From NCBI RefSeq assembly GCF_964204645.1, contig NC_134033.1, positions 11,961,155 to 12,025,154 on the forward strand: a stretch of DNA of 64,000 nt. Direction: 5' to 3'. The translations under genes were made by a program, and so were the position numbers. Source of the DNA: Tubulanus polymorphus (taxonomy: Eukaryota; Nemertea; Palaeonemertea; Tubulaniformes; Tubulanidae). The stretch's first letter is position 1, and each line of letters starts with the position of its first letter. Under the pieces are notes generated by a model. The model searched no databases and was not told where the DNA came from. It was given only the letters and a program-made list of their open reading frames with translations. This document shows positions 12,004-26,062 of the stretch, piece after piece.

Positions 12004-14039
12004 GAAAATTAATTGAAAATTTTCTAAACTGTTCATCGAAGTTTCTAGTTATCAAGACTAAACAAACTTTTAAATCAACCTTCAGATCCATCCTTAAACC
12101 TTTAATATACCTTCTTAACATCGCCTAGCCATCGACTCATGTCAATAGTTATTAGCTGATATAGAAAAATCCCCGAGACGCTGCTGCCCTTTTATGATTG
12201 TAATGCGTGTTATTGGTGGTGGCCTTTGATTCCAGTGATCACGACTAAAGCCATCCCGGAGACCAGACTGTAAGCAGCAAAATCAAAAGAGCAATTCGTG
12301 ACATTTTGTTCACAAGAGCCTTAATAGAATTTCTAGTCATGATATTAATATCATTAACCGATGTATTCAACGCTGTTGCGCGAAGCCCCTGAAGCCTGTA
12401 ATGACCTTTTTGCTTATGTTCAGCGAAAATATATCCGAACAATGTCTTCCCATGATACGCAGATGGTATCCATCTTGAATTCTTAATCATCATAATCGTG
12501 TTCACCATCGTGTTCAAGAACGCTAGATCAATGATAGGGTTTGGACCTCTTGCTCATCCGACTGACAATACAAGCTTCGGCAAAAGATCCTTCATGATTT
12601 TCAGGCTCTGATGCATTACGGAAAATTTCAAGATGGCTGCCATATTCGAAATCATCCACCATAATATCTAATAGGGAAAGACCTTTCGTTTGTCCCAAAA
12701 CATTATCCAAGCTTGAGGAAAATAACTTAAGATATGCGCTTGTATGATTCTAACAACAAATTCTAACAACAAATTCAGCTACGCCATCTGGTGACATACA
12801 GGGTCCTCATCAAACTTTTGGAAGTGGAATGATGTGCAATTGTTGCGATTTTGCTATGGTCCTCAAGGCAACCTTCAAGGCAGCCCAAAAACAACTCAAT
12901 CAAGCACTGATTCAACCAGACAGTTCGGAAGACGGAGACCTTTTTGGTAAAAGTTTCCTAGATGGCAGGCAGTATTGGCGGAAGAAAATTAATTAGACAA
13001 TCAACGAGCCTTGAAATTGCAATTATATGGCGTAGAGTATAATTTAAGTTGACAACAGGCATTCAGCATAGTGCTCGCTGCAAATAACTCATGGCTCATC
13101 CCATTACGAGAAACAACTGTCTGATATAATTTGAAGCAAAAAACCCACAACATAGGGAAACAACAAAATGAGCATTTCCTGACGTTTCGACGGAACACTA
13201 TGGGCCACCACACAACTGTTTTGATTGTCACGCTTAAGAATATGATGTAACTAGTAGCAACTAAACCGAATACGTGCACACATCAGTAACGAGTTTTAAG
13301 CCTAGCGCACATAGCTGAAATTACTGTGCAAAAACCATTAATCTCACTAGTTTTGTGACCATGTGCGTGGGATACTCCACAACAAGAAACATCATTTGAC
13401 TTGTGAAAATTCTCATGAAATTGCCATACACATGTTTAGTTAAGTGATATTTCTTGTTTTGGGACACCCCGTACACATGGTCATAAAAAGTGATTTTGCA
13501 CCTTCAATGGGGCTGTATTGACCAGGTATGATCTGGTGAACAAAGCATTGAACACCCAACATCAGATGATAATACATGGTATTCTATCAAAATGATGAAA
13601 TAGGACCGATCTTTGTCAAGACGTAGATTTGGTAGACGAGGAAAGTGTAGAAAGCATCGCGTCATCCGAATATCTTCCGTGATATTCGCTAAAAGCTGTA
13701 GCGGTTTCTAAAAAGTATGAAGAATTCTGTCCAGTAACTCGAGTATAAAATGACAGTAACTGGAAAAAGCCATATCCTACTGTTTACTGTTTACTGTTTT
13801 CTCAAAAGAAACAAGAGTTAATCTCCCACGTTTATCAGAGGCATACTTGGAAAAATGCAGTTTTATGATGCTGACTGCATGATCAAAACCATCAAATGTG
13901 TTTTTTTTGCATGATGATGTTGATTCAGGTATGAAGAAACACGATACATCAAAATACAACAGGGACGTTTCCAGATACCAGGTCACGTATAGGAGTGGTC
14001 AAAGTGAACTGCGTACTGCGTGGTTAAGTGGTAAATGAG

Positions 14040-14690
14040 TTTGAGTCTGGGATACTAGGTCAGGCATATGGATGGTGCTGGTGTGTGGTTTGAAGACACG
14101 TGGTGTATGGTATAGTTAAGCGGTAAATGAGTTTGAATCTGGGATGCTGTAGTTAAGTGGTAAATGAGTTTGAATCTGGGATACCAGGTCAGGCATATGG
14201 ATGGTGCTGGTGCGTGGTTTGAAGATAAGTGGTGTATGGTAGAGTTAAGCGGTAAATGAGTTTGAATCTGGGATGCTGTAGTTAAGTAGTAAATGAGTTT
14301 GAATCTTGGATACCAGGTCAGGCATATGGATGGTGCTGGTGTGTGGCTTGAAGACAAGTGGTGTATGGTATAGTTAAGTGGTAAATGAGTTTGAATCTGG
14401 GATGCTGTAGTGATGTGGTAAATGAGTTTGAATCTGGAATACAAGGTCAGGCATATGGATGGTGCTGGTGTGTGGTTTGAAGACAAGTGATGTATGGTAG
14501 AGTTAAGTGGTAAATGAGTTTGAATCTGGGATGCTGTAGTTAAGTGGTAAATGAGTTTGAATCTGGGATACCAGGTCAGGCATATGGATGGTGCTGGTGT
14601 GTGGTTTGAAGACAAGTGGTGTATGGTATAGTTAAGTGGTAAATGAGTTTGAATCTGGGATACCAGGTCATGCATATGGATGGTGCTGAT
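14040..14690. repeat. 129 bp higher-order minisatellite
   Basis: About five units of 129 bp. Each has tggtaaatgagtttgaatct twice plus ggtcaggcatatggatggtg once, and the degenerate tail reaches about 14830. The long minus-strand open frame is a by-product of 129 being divisible by three. Confidence 0.9.
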
Positions 14691-16384
14691 GAGTGGTTTG
14701 AGTGTTTGACTGTGGTATGTAAGTTGTATGGACGAGTAGTGAATGTGAGTGGGGATATCAGGTCGTGTAGAAATGGCATTGATGAGTGGTTTGAATGCTT
14801 CGCTCTGGAATATCAGGTAGATGTGTAGGATTGGTATGGGCGAGTGATAACCGTTTGAAACCGAGACGCCAAGTCATGGAGGAGTAATATAGATGCTACC
14901 GGGTAAGACTTATCCATATTATCATTCTCCGACCTGAGGCAAATAGGTAAACAAAAGACGACCCTTGAGATCGTGATCATCGTAGCTCTGATGTTACTTC
15001 CCCCCATGGTGAGATTATTGATTGATACACAGTCAGATATATAGTGAGATGCAAAACGATTTAGACGAAAACTCAAAAAACAAAAAAAAACGTTAAATCG
15101 TAATCCATTTGAACGCACCGAAACAAGTCTCTTTAATAGTATGATGGATAGGCAACTGAAATGAGCTTAGACTAGTCTTAAATCAGCTGCCAGACGTAAT
15201 AGCTAACTAACCTCTTGTATATGCCGTCAGTTGAGACTCTTACACTGACAAAAACCTGATTAGATGAGAAAATATACAACGCCAGCAGTCGACGACGGCT
15301 GAGACCAATTGTAAATAAGTAACCGATAATGACTGGCATTAAACATTGAATAATGTGATACACCTGACATCTCTGACAGCCGTGTATAGCTGCAGTGTGT
15401 ACGGGTTTGAACTATTGTTAAATCCCGTTATAATGCCATTGTTGACAACACGAACATGACAAAATCTTAAAAAATTGGCGTCGTAAAGAATGGCATTTTC
15501 ATTGAATTGGAGTTAGATATGCCGTATTTGTTTTGAGATAAATGTTGACGATAAGTGAAATGGATGACAGAATTTGTAACAGAATTAGCATATCCCAATG
15601 AAAAAATAGCATTCTTGCGATGCACCGGTGGTTGAATGCAACCTAGTTTCGAGGAACTGGCTTCGAAGTACGGCATAGTTGCACGAATGGCTCTAATCTG
15701 AAATATTCATCAATTAAAGGATTTTACGGCCTATTTGAGGCACTTAAACTAGAGATTAAAACGGCAGATACTCTAAAAGACAATGAATAACATGAATAAT
15801 AGATATACATGTCAGGGCATGGGGAGTGATAGATGAGGGAGGGAGAAAAAGAGAAGGAACTAGGCCTAGTTAACTCGTATCGATAAACACATTCTCGCAA
15901 GCGTTTCGCTTCAATTTCAATCTCATAAACGATAAACTAATTTTCATTGTAAAGATGTACTTCGCTTTGAAACAGATCGATCTATTTCGCGATTAATCTC
16001 GTATTTGTCGGTCGCCCAAACGAGACTTTCACTTTATTTCGGTCAATTAGCGAGATGAAACCGACGAAATATCGACTCACAGCGCTATTTACTGATTGGC
16101 TTCGAAGCCACTCGAGAAAACTTCGCACGGCGAAATGATCAAATTATACCGAAATAATTTCAATCTGATGAAAGGATGGGGGGGGGGGGTTAGCTTCCCG
16201 CCGCCTATAACGAGCCGCCGCACTGTGCGCTGCTCAATGTTTGCATACATAACTGTAAATACCAATTACACAGTGGTCGAAAAATCCTCATATCTCTCAG
16301 AGGCGATATTCATAGCTGTGGAAAGTGTTGTTAACACAGTTTGTAGCAGTTCTAGAATATGAAATAAAATGTTCAAACTGATCA

Positions 16385-16945
16385 GACATCAATAGGGTAA
16401 GACGTGGGTTATAATGTTCTGTAGTATGACTCTCAGATAGGGGTAAGACTCTTAGTATAACTCTCAGCAGAGGTTTGACTCTCAGTAAAACAGTGTTAAT
16501 AAGGCCAGGAGTAAGACTTTTAGCAGGGTTGAGACTGTCAGGAAAACGGGGATATGACTTTCAATAAAACATGAAGGGAGTAAGACACGCAGTAAAACCT
16601 GATGTGATAAGACTCCCAGTTGAACATCAAAGGGGCAGGACATGCAGAAAACATGATAGGGGTAAGACACTCCAGGGTAAGACATTCCAGGGTAAGACTC
16701 AGTTTAACATCAAGTAGGTAAGACAGGAAAACATGAAATAGTAAAACACTCTGGGTACGACTCTGGGAACAACTCTGGGAAAGATACGCTGAAGAAACAT
16801 CCAGGGAGTAAGACTCTGAGGGGTAAGACACTCAGTTAAACAGCAAAGGGTAAGGCTGAAGGGTAAGACCCTTGGTAAAACAGCAAGGGAGTAAGTCTGA
16901 AGGATAACTCTTTTTTGAATATCAAGGGGATAAGACATTCAGAAA
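16385..16945. repeat. Degenerate 20-27 bp minisatellite
   Basis: Around twenty imperfect copies of ggggtaagactctcagtaaa with acatcaa variants and no clear higher-order pattern. Many units carry GGTAAGA on the plus strand. Confidence 0.8.
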
Positions 16946-19309
16946 CACCAGATCCTGTTTTTTAAGTTGTCAGAAGTCAGTTCGGTCCTATCAAACCATC
17001 CACGGAAAAATGAATGTAAAACTAAAGACAGGTTCGTTAATGCTGAGTATACTGCGGAGAGATTCTTAACACGGATAACCGTACCTACTTACAGATAAAC
17101 CTCACGTCAACCGCACATTGTAAGAATTCTTCTCACGCGAGACCTAAATAATATCAAACCCGATGTGGACACTCAGCGGTCAAACGCAGTCCCCATGAAT
17201 CGGCACACTCTATCCTTCCAACTCAATTAGATTAACGCGCACATTAACAACTACATTTAGAAGTTGTATTAATATTACTATTTCCATTAACACTATCTAA
17301 AACTTATAAACAGCAACACCTTATTGCTCAAGGCTCTAAGGTGCTTTACATAATATAAAAAAAACATAATTATACTGAAAAACAACTTTGAAACCAACAA
17401 GCTACATTACTTTTGTAACTAAGATTCCATTTTTGGTGTATCTCAAATTCATGGCATTTGAGCTTTTTCAAGATTACAAATTGAAACAAGAAACATTTGT
17501 GCACTTTTTCCGATATGATATAGACTAAGCTAAATCCATTTCATCGAAACGTCGTATTCTAAAATTCATACCTTTCATTTCGAAACGGTTATATGATAAA
17601 ATCCATTAGCGGGATTTAATCCATGAGAGAGAGAGATCACGATTGAAACGTTTCACACTTAGTTCGCGTCGACGGAGAGGCTGTCAGACGTAGCCATCGA
17701 TATTGTGAGAGAGATGGAGTGAGAATGAGAGAGACACCGCTGGGTGAATGAGAACACCGCCGGTGACCACATACAGTCGACACTCCGATGTTCTACGTCT
17801 CGTACGCATGTAACGCTACTCCTGATCTATATCAACAGTCGCCGAAGATGTTCGAACGCAGCGAGACACCGAATCAAATAGTAATTTTTCTCGCGTTCGC
17901 TCCGAGAGAAGAAATCGCTACAACACCGCGGCCAGATACAACGACCCGACAGTCTACACGTACGACTAGAATTTTGTCATTTCTAGATGGGGAGGGATTC
18001 GCTGTCATCCGATAAACATCGACGCGAGAGCGCGCGAGGATAGCGAGAGAGAGAGACAAATCACGTATCAATTCCGCTGTCTTCTTCGACATTCGTATGG
18101 TAATAAATACGATTCTGATAGGAAATCTATCTGTTTCTTACCGAGCAGGAACACGACGAAAAACACCGAGGCAGAGTTTAAAACAGCGTTACACTCTTCA
18201 CACACAGCTATAGCTAATAACTCTTGAGTTCAATATAGGGACAATAATGCATTGGAACCGCATTTCAAGTGTCTTTATATTTACACAAAATTACTGTAGA
18301 GACTAGATCGTTTTTTTACAACCATTTCAAGTGACGAGCAGATATCGTAGACCATTCTAAAATTGTTAGGTGTTAACGTGAACTGAAGGCCTAGAACTCA
18401 GGGTGGACTCGTCTAATCAACCAATTTAGAATTTTATCAACCCTTAGAGCGGGTGTCTCAAGAGTTTGTCTCAGAATAAGCTATATCAACCTTTGTGCCA
18501 AATGCTAACTGCCTGTGAATAACTGATATAGGGATGATGGTTCTATGGTCAACTTAAGAGACTGTCGGGTTATAGTTGAGACTGGTGTGACGTGTCTATA
18601 TAACACCCACCCAAGGCAATTTCAGACTTGATCTCTACACGGCCGTGGAATCAGTAGCGTGTAGATTCTACTAATACCCGGTAATTCTCCGGGGCACATC
18701 ACACCGACGACGACGAGGAGAGGGAGGATGTGAGGGAGGAGCACCCGCTCGTGTTTCACAGCGGAGGTAATAAATACACACGACATATAGGAGGCTGTCA
18801 CCGTGCGACAGTACGACGACGCAGACGCAGAGCCACTGCTTAATCTGTAACAAGTTCAAGTGTATTTGAATGAATTCTAATGAAACAGGCCTCGGGGACA
18901 CTTACACGCTGGTCTCGACAACTCATAAATAGGTTATACGAAGAGATATACAAAAAAGAATCATTTCTATCACATAGAAAATGGTACCCGGATACTGAAC
19001 AAAGGTTGAATATGACATTGTTACACTGCTGTACGCCAAATACATGAATCCCCAAGAAAACCGGACACAAACAGCAACCAAAAAAAATACATTTCCAAAA
19101 GAAAACCTGTCTTAATGCGTTGTTTAATGTTCCGCAGCTTCGGCCGTACTAGAAAACTAAAAAGCATTGAAGGGCAAAATAAACAAAAAATTTTATTTTT
19201 GTTCCGCATTTTTGTACATCAGTTATGCAACTGCCTCGTTTTTTATGACAATAAATCAGTTGGGAAAATGGGTCGTAGCAATTGAGTTTAAGCGTTAAGG
19301 GAGATAACT

Positions 19310-19650
19310 ATCAAACTGTATGCAGTGGTCAAACTGCCCCCGGAACAGACATGAGTCATATTTAGCCAGTGCCACATAAACCACCGACTTGTTTCTGAGA
19401 TGCTATCTCAATGACGCTGTTGCAACCGAGACGAGTCACTTCCACAACCAGTAAGCAGTCACACGCAATAATTTGACCCCCGCATAAAATTTGGCCAATC
19501 AGGCACTGACCCATTTAGCACCAGCATGAACCACCATTGGCCTGTTCCCGGCATGCGTAATGTGGGTCACTTCTGCAACCAGTGACCCGAGCTTAATTTT
19601 TCAAAACAGGTACTGACCCACTTAGCTCCGGTATGAATAACTGGCCCCAG
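19310..19650. mobile_element. Degenerate GGCCAAATTTGGC-family sequence
   Basis: This stretch holds repeated gacccatttagcaccagcatgaa-like and ataatttgacccccgc motifs resembling the interior of the family, with partial internal duplication (19470-19550 versus 19590-19640). Ends are not clear. Confidence 0.4.
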
Positions 19651-20428
19651 CAAATGATTGCGCCAGATTTGCAACGGGTAAAAAATCGTCTCGCGTACCC
19701 GTAATCACGACTTCAGATTCAATTCTCGTATTCAATAGAAGAAATAGCAGTTCAGTACACCTGATCGAATTTAACAGAATTTCTATTCGGAGAACGAACG
19801 AACTAATCACATTTGCGATATCTCTGCGCATGAAAATGGCTTCGTCGACAACGATGACGTCGACGGTCGACGTCGTGTTGACATTTAGAAAGACGTCCTC
19901 CGTACTGATAAACAAGTCATTCACTCAATAAAAGCGTAATGTAGGCAGCCCGTGCTGGTAGATCGGTAGCAACGATAGCGACAACCTTCAAATGTAGACC
20001 ACGGTTTCATTCGCCAGAATACGACGTAAACATCGCCCAACTAAACCAGGTCACGTCCAATGGTGTCATTAGACCGTATACTGTCCCGATGACAAAGGCG
20101 CAGATCCCCGGTTCAAGCCAGACACAGGCCTGCGCCCAGAGAGGTGTGTTAAGTATGAACACACAACCCCGCAAGATCAAGAGTTCCGTCATGTTTAATG
20201 AAAGGGCTTAATTAGATTGCATTAATGTTTCAGTGACTTAGTTATACAAAATATTCACTAATATTGGAACATTGGTCCATGTAGTTCATTGTCCTCTATT
20301 TTATTTGTCTATATACATGTACATGTACATGTATAATGCACATACACATACACATAAGATGATAGCCGACTGTGTTGCCAATTATAATCAAACGTTAAAC
20401 TATCCGGGAACAAGACCGACAGTCATTT

Positions 20429-20614
20429 ATGCATGACCGACGTATGCGGACGCCATTTCTGATCAATAACGCCATAAAACTGCACGACCCGCAAGCAGAA
20501 GACGATGCGAGCAGAGAGAATAGCAAAGTGGCGAAGGTTTCGTTTTCTCAATTACGGTCTACGAGTCAGGTGATTATCACGTCGATCGATACGTTCAACG
20601 GCGTTTACAGATAA
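20429..20614 (+). CDS. Unassigned small ORF in CASK intron 8, 61 codons
   Basis: ATG-initiated, hydrophilic (MHDRRMRTPFLINNAIKLHD...GVYR), in CpG-rich sequence antisense to CASK. No family is recognised, and it could be chance. Confidence 0.12.
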   Translation: MHDRRMRTPFLINNAIKLHDPQAEDDASRENSKVAKVSFSQLRSTSQVIITSIDTFNGVYR

Positions 20615-21317
20615 TTGCACGGTACAACGAAACAGCAACATTCAAAAAAACACTCCCCCCTACTACAGATCGCCGCAGTCAATCTTATACACCGTAAAAA
20701 AGCTAATCAAAGATGATCAGTTTGTGACTAAAAATTAGTCATCATGTGGAGTAGTACGGAGTCATGATTTAAGTCTAAAAGTGGTCTTAATAAGCTTGGT
20801 TATAGACCCAAGATGGTCTTAGTCTTAAATCTAAGCCATAACTGAATACCTCGACCGCATAAACGCAGCAAATCTAGGATCTAGCAAGGATCTTCGCTGA
20901 GTTTGATGAGCTAGGTGGCGCACTAGGTCCATTCAGACAGACAGACACATACACACACGCACATGTACAGACAGAATAAGGGTCTCATGGAAGCCTCATA
21001 ACCAAAAATTTTGACTAGTGTTAAATTGAACAGACTGGTGGTTTGAAATTAAGGAATTTTTTGCCAATTTCTGAAATGATATCTATGGTGGTTGGGTGTG
21101 CATTCATCTCAGTCATGTTTATCGCAGTTACGTTTATAAGTATACCACGTTCATCTTCAATGAGAAATGCATAAATAGATCGCATCTACATTTGACATCA
21201 TCTGGGTCGTTGACGGGGTCGGTAACCGAGTGATAACAATGATCATTACACATCGTTGTAATCGTGAGAAATGCGCATCACAGCAACACATGAATATCAT
21301 CGGATTTATGACAACGA

Positions 21318-21770
21318 CGGACAGATGAAGAGGGAAAGAGAGCTTGCGAGGGAGAGAAAGAGAGGGGAAACGGGAAAAGAAGAGGAGAGCGCAGACGGAG
21401 ACAGGAGAAGAGAATGAGAGGGAATGAGAGGACTGGATATATGGACAGAGAAAAGAGAGGGAGGAAGGAAGGAGGGAGGACAGCAAGAGGGTGAGCGATT
21501 ATGTGAAATGAGAAAGGGTAGTTAAGGAGAGAGGAGGGAGTTAGCAGTGAAAAGAGAGGGATAAATAGAGAGTGAGAAAGCAAAAGGGCCTAGAGAGGAG
21601 AGATTGAGTGAGAAGAGAGTGCAAGTGAAGTCATAAAGATGGCAAAAAGAGAGAGAATGAGGGAGATGAAGAGGAGGTAGTGAGGAAGAAAGAGGGAAAG
21701 ATAATTGCGGGAGATACGGGGATGTGTGAAGTGACGAGAAGGGAGAGGGAGACAATGAGAGGGAGATGAA
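21318..21770 (+). repeat. 450 bp GA-rich (polypurine) tract
   Basis: Almost uninterrupted A/G sequence (gagagaaagagagggg-type) with rare pyrimidines. In the CASK pre-mRNA this reads as a CU-rich tract deep in intron 8. Confidence 0.9.
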
Positions 21771-22763
21771 TGAATTGATAACTGTGATTTTAACTGAGTG
21801 AATTGATAACTATGATCATCATCACGCCGAGAAGAAAAGACGAACCATCACCAGCAGCGGATAGAGGGAAGATCTATATCGACAGCCAGATCAATGTCAG
21901 AAACAGAACAGAATGAAGTACCATATATAACACGCTCGTACTTGTGGCTTGTTTAGGAATCACTACCATTTATTCATCAATTAACTCGTGAATTAGAGCC
22001 CATATTCATCCTATCCTTTGAATAGTCTTTCCTAGTTCAAGTCAAAGTTGTAGTTAAGATCTTGGAAGTTGCAGTGTATATTTGTCCCCTAGTCCTTGTT
22101 GAGGCACTATTAAGAAATATCGCCCAGCAAGTAGAAAGTGCTCTCCTTCTAAAATGCACCATTACTTTCTCAGTCTGTCCTAGTCCATCCAAGTTCAAGT
22201 TCAATATGTAGCCTTACAATTAAGAAAGTCTTGTATTGTAAAAGTAGGAATTCAAGATGTTTCTTGTCCTTAGTGTAAAATAAATGCATTTCAGCACTTC
22301 CTTTGTACCCTAGATCTAGTTCAAGTTCAAGTTCTTCAGTACAAAATGGATTGCCAAACATTTTATGGAGATATTCCAGAGAAATTCAAAATTCTTCGAA
22401 GTCAACACTAACCCAGGAGTATATATTCAGAAACTCACCATCAAAATCATCTCCATAACACTTTTTACCGTAGCTTTTCCTTTCTTACTAACATATAAAG
22501 AGTCTTCTAATTAGAAAGCCACAAAAATGAAGAGCATATCTTTGCATTCATACATTATATCCCTTGGTTGAAATATTTACATCTTTGTCTCTAATTATCT
22601 ACTTTAATAATAATAATTTAATGATAAGTTATTTTTCATTTAACAAGTACAAGATAGTATAACGACAATAGTGAAGAAAAATAACAGTTAAATGAAGGAA
22701 GCAGTGAAAGCCTAGAGGCTGTACAAGTCTCTGCACCTGAAAAACATTATAATAATTATAGAA

Positions 22764-22799
<36 letters not shown>

Positions 22800-22816
22800 G
22801 TAATAATAATAATAAT

Positions 22817-22895
<79 letters not shown>

Positions 22896-22960
22896 TTAAT
22901 AATAATAATAATAATAATAACAGTAATAATAATAATAAAAATACAAAATAATAAAAATAC
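22764..22960 (+). repeat. (TAA)n microsatellite
   Basis: About 60 TAA units with a few interruptions (taaaag, tattaat, cag), followed by imperfect aataataca sequence to about 23250. Confidence 0.95.
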
Positions 22961-24521
22961 AAAATAAATAATAATACATAATATTATGCTGATTATAATT
23001 GTTTAACAAATGATTGTAATTATTTAACAAATCATGGAATTAGTTACAATAATATAACATATGATAATGATGGGACTCATCCATAATAATATAAATAAAT
23101 TGAAAATAACAATCATAATGAGAATGATAATAGTAATAGTAACATCGTAATGCGAATGATAAGTAGTAATAGATGTTATACAAAATAGTAACACATGGTA
23201 ATGTCAATATAATGATATATTGACAATCATGATAATATATTGACAATTGTTTAACAAAGTATAAAATTTCCTATCACACAACCCAATGAGGCAGGACCCA
23301 GTTGTGAGAAACATAGTTTTGGATGTTTGCGAGATCGAACATGTTTCCCTGCATCATCATGCGTATTGGGCTTAAACACGGACACCTCGGTTGTCAATCC
23401 AAAAATCTGATTCTAAATTCTTAGCTCAACCATGAAATAATTGACATTATAACCGTCAACCAGGGGTGTCTTCAGGTACGTGTGTATCTAATTAAGAGTG
23501 TTAATAATTGAACATGTCGTGTACACCAGTATAGCCAGAAGCAACTACAGTAGTGATAGAAGAGCTGTCTACACCAACACCTTCACAATATCAAATAATA
23601 ACTCAGTGGCGGATCTACTTTTTCCTTGAAAAAATCATCCGGCCTATTTCATTCGGTGCATGTGAATTTGGTGCTTTTATGGATAATGTTGGATTGATAT
23701 TTTTGGTTGATTATTTAACCTACTTTGGAGTAAGTGAGCTCTGATGGATTCCTACATTGAAACATGTGGTACCTGAAAGTTCGCTCCTAGCATCAACATT
23801 TTGAGCAACTGGGTCATTGTGGTGAATTGTACCTCCAATTTTACCCAACCTCTATTGTTCAAGTAAAAACATTTGAGTTTAAAGCCCCAAGAAGTTAGCT
23901 TGAACTAAATTTTGACTGCCACAGAAAAAACCCCTGTCCTAGAAGACATCCTTCCTTAGCAGGTATTTGATGAAATGATGGGATTCACATTACCAACCCA
24001 TGCCCTTAGACACATCCCTAAACCCTAACCATCAAGAGCCTAACCCTCAAAAGTGGTAAACTTTTAAAGTAAATTTTGACTGCCACAGTACAAACCTAGA
24101 CACATCCCAAGAGCTTCAGGTGGTTGAATTTTGAGCAACTGGCCCCTGATAGAGCAACTCGACCCAACCAAAATTGGTATATCCGTATCTACTATGCTGT
24201 TTACTCATGCAACGCGAGATCTCAAATAGGAAGATGAATATATCGAGCGATTTGATTTGCTTCACTGTTTCTGGATGAAGATCTAATTAAACGCTACGAG
24301 ATGTTACGAGACTCTGTCGGTTGTAAACTAATTTACACTGATTGTAACTATAACGGAGCGCCGCGTCTCCTGCGCGGTCGGTGATCGCCAGACGCATGTG
24401 CTACCACACATTAATCGACTGTTTCAATCAATTCGATATCAAATATTAACTCGATCTTCGTCGCTGATTGGATCGTTCAAACTATAGCAATATGAATGAT
24501 TCATCTATTCTATTGAATCTC

Positions 24522-24765
24522 CTCTATCTCTGTCTCTCTCATTTCTATCTCTCCTCATTCTCCTCTCTCCCTTTTCTTTTCTCTCTTCTCTGTCTCTCTA
24601 CTTCTCTCTCTGACTATCTCTCCTCTGTCCTCAGTGTCCCTCTCACTTCTATCTCTCCATCTTGTCTCTCTCCTCTGTCTCTCCCTCCCTTGTCTCTCCC
24701 TGTTTTCTCTCTCTCTCCTCTCACTCTCTCCCTCTCTGTCTCTCTTCTCACTGTTTCCCACTGTC
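24522..24765 (+). repeat. CT-rich (polypyrimidine) tract
   Basis: A tract of tctctctcc-type sequence, 240 bp, complementary in composition to the GA-rich tract 3 kb away in the same intron. Confidence 0.9.
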
Positions 24766-24887
24766 GAGAACAACAATTCTCCCGACGCAATTCAATGATT
24801 TATTAAGCAATAGTGTCTGCGATGGGAAACGACATTTCAAATGAACATTATTTCTAAATGAGAATTTTTCTTACGGACAACTATTTC

Positions 24888-24930
24888 CAAAGTATTCCTG
24901 AAGATGACTATTAGGATATATTCGAAACGT
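24888..24930 (+). mobile_element. Penelope-like stem-loop fragment
   Basis: It reads CCTGAAGATGACTATTAGG, then a weak stem, then TCGAAACGTCGAAAG. Same layout as the fragments at 53265 and 55335, but more decayed. Confidence 0.45.
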
Positions 24931-26046
24931 CGAAAGAAATACTAGCAATAACTTTCCTAGGAAACTTTTTTCTAACGTATTGTGGCATTTATCTTATATA
25001 TGATTGTTACGACATGTACAGAATCTTTCATCACATTAACTACTGCAGTGCCTTTCATATCCACTAGTACAATAAATAGGAAATAAGTATCATTTATCCA
25101 ATTCCCACTTGCCTAAGACTCCAAGGCATCAGCAATTATTCCAACATTATCACGACTACAAACTAAACTTGTTTAAAAAAAACATTTTTGATGACTTTTT
25201 CACAAAAACTTTTTTTGTCCATGACTACCAGACTTCACGAGACTGTTAAATGAACTCGAATTACATCTTAACACTATTTTGTCATCAACTCATCATAAAC
25301 TATTTCATGAACAACTTTATAATGTCACTTTCGATGACTTCAACACCAATATGACTAATAAGTGACTAATAAATGATTTTGATGACTTTGAGGATTTTTA
25401 CCGAATTCGAGGAAAACAAATCAATTAACCGTGAAACATGTAATTCAATAACCCGTTCATAATTATATGTTTCGATGTTTATCGATAAACCGATAAAATG
25501 AAGAATGTCATCGGCTGAAAAAGTATAGCAGACAGCACGGTCCTACAACGAGAACAGTCCATCACCCAGAGTAGAGTGTCTCCTAAATGGGAAGCCAAAT
25601 ATTACGAGTGCTCTTATGAAGCTGCTGCGGTCGCATCACGAGTCTCAACGCATAAACCTCTTCATTTAACCAGTGGTCCAGTTTCACGCAAAAAAAAACA
25701 ACGAATCAAGAACAGATGCAGGAAAAGGGGGTCAAAAAGTGCGAAAGCCGAAGATTAGAAGCTTTGTAAATGAAATGATGAAACATAAGAAAACAGACAG
25801 GATAGACTCCTAACAGACATACAGTAGACTCCTAACTCCTAAAAGACTTCTTACAGACAGACAGACAGTAGACTCCTAACTAAAATCAATTAGGACCAGT
25901 GATTTTGTTTGGGTAATGCGATAATTTGAGTTACACAATGGATTTGAATTGACATTCTGTTGCTATGGTTCTAAGATTAGTAGTTCGAGTTCAAAGATAA
26001 TTCGACTTCCCTAAATTCAGCAACCACAAGACGCAAATGCCAAAAT

Positions 26047-26062
26047 CCCCCCCCCCCCCCCC
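26047..26062 (+). repeat. Poly-C run, 16 bases
   Basis: Sixteen C in a row followed by GATTTTTTT. A G12 run also occurs at 16178-16189. Confidence 0.95.

Noticed and set aside
12815-12995. Plus-strand frame VLKATFKAAQKQLNQALI... after an ACATACAG site
   Set aside because: Short, no partner exon, no recognised family; may be chance or a decayed fragment.
14055-14675. 206-codon minus-strand open frame
   Set aside because: Generated by the 129 bp tandem array (43 codons per unit), with no independent coding signal.
19622-19924. Helicase-like frame (VDVIVVDEAIFMRRD)
   Set aside because: A lone Walker B-like string without other helicase motifs; CpG-rich DNA and a palindrome explain the open frame.
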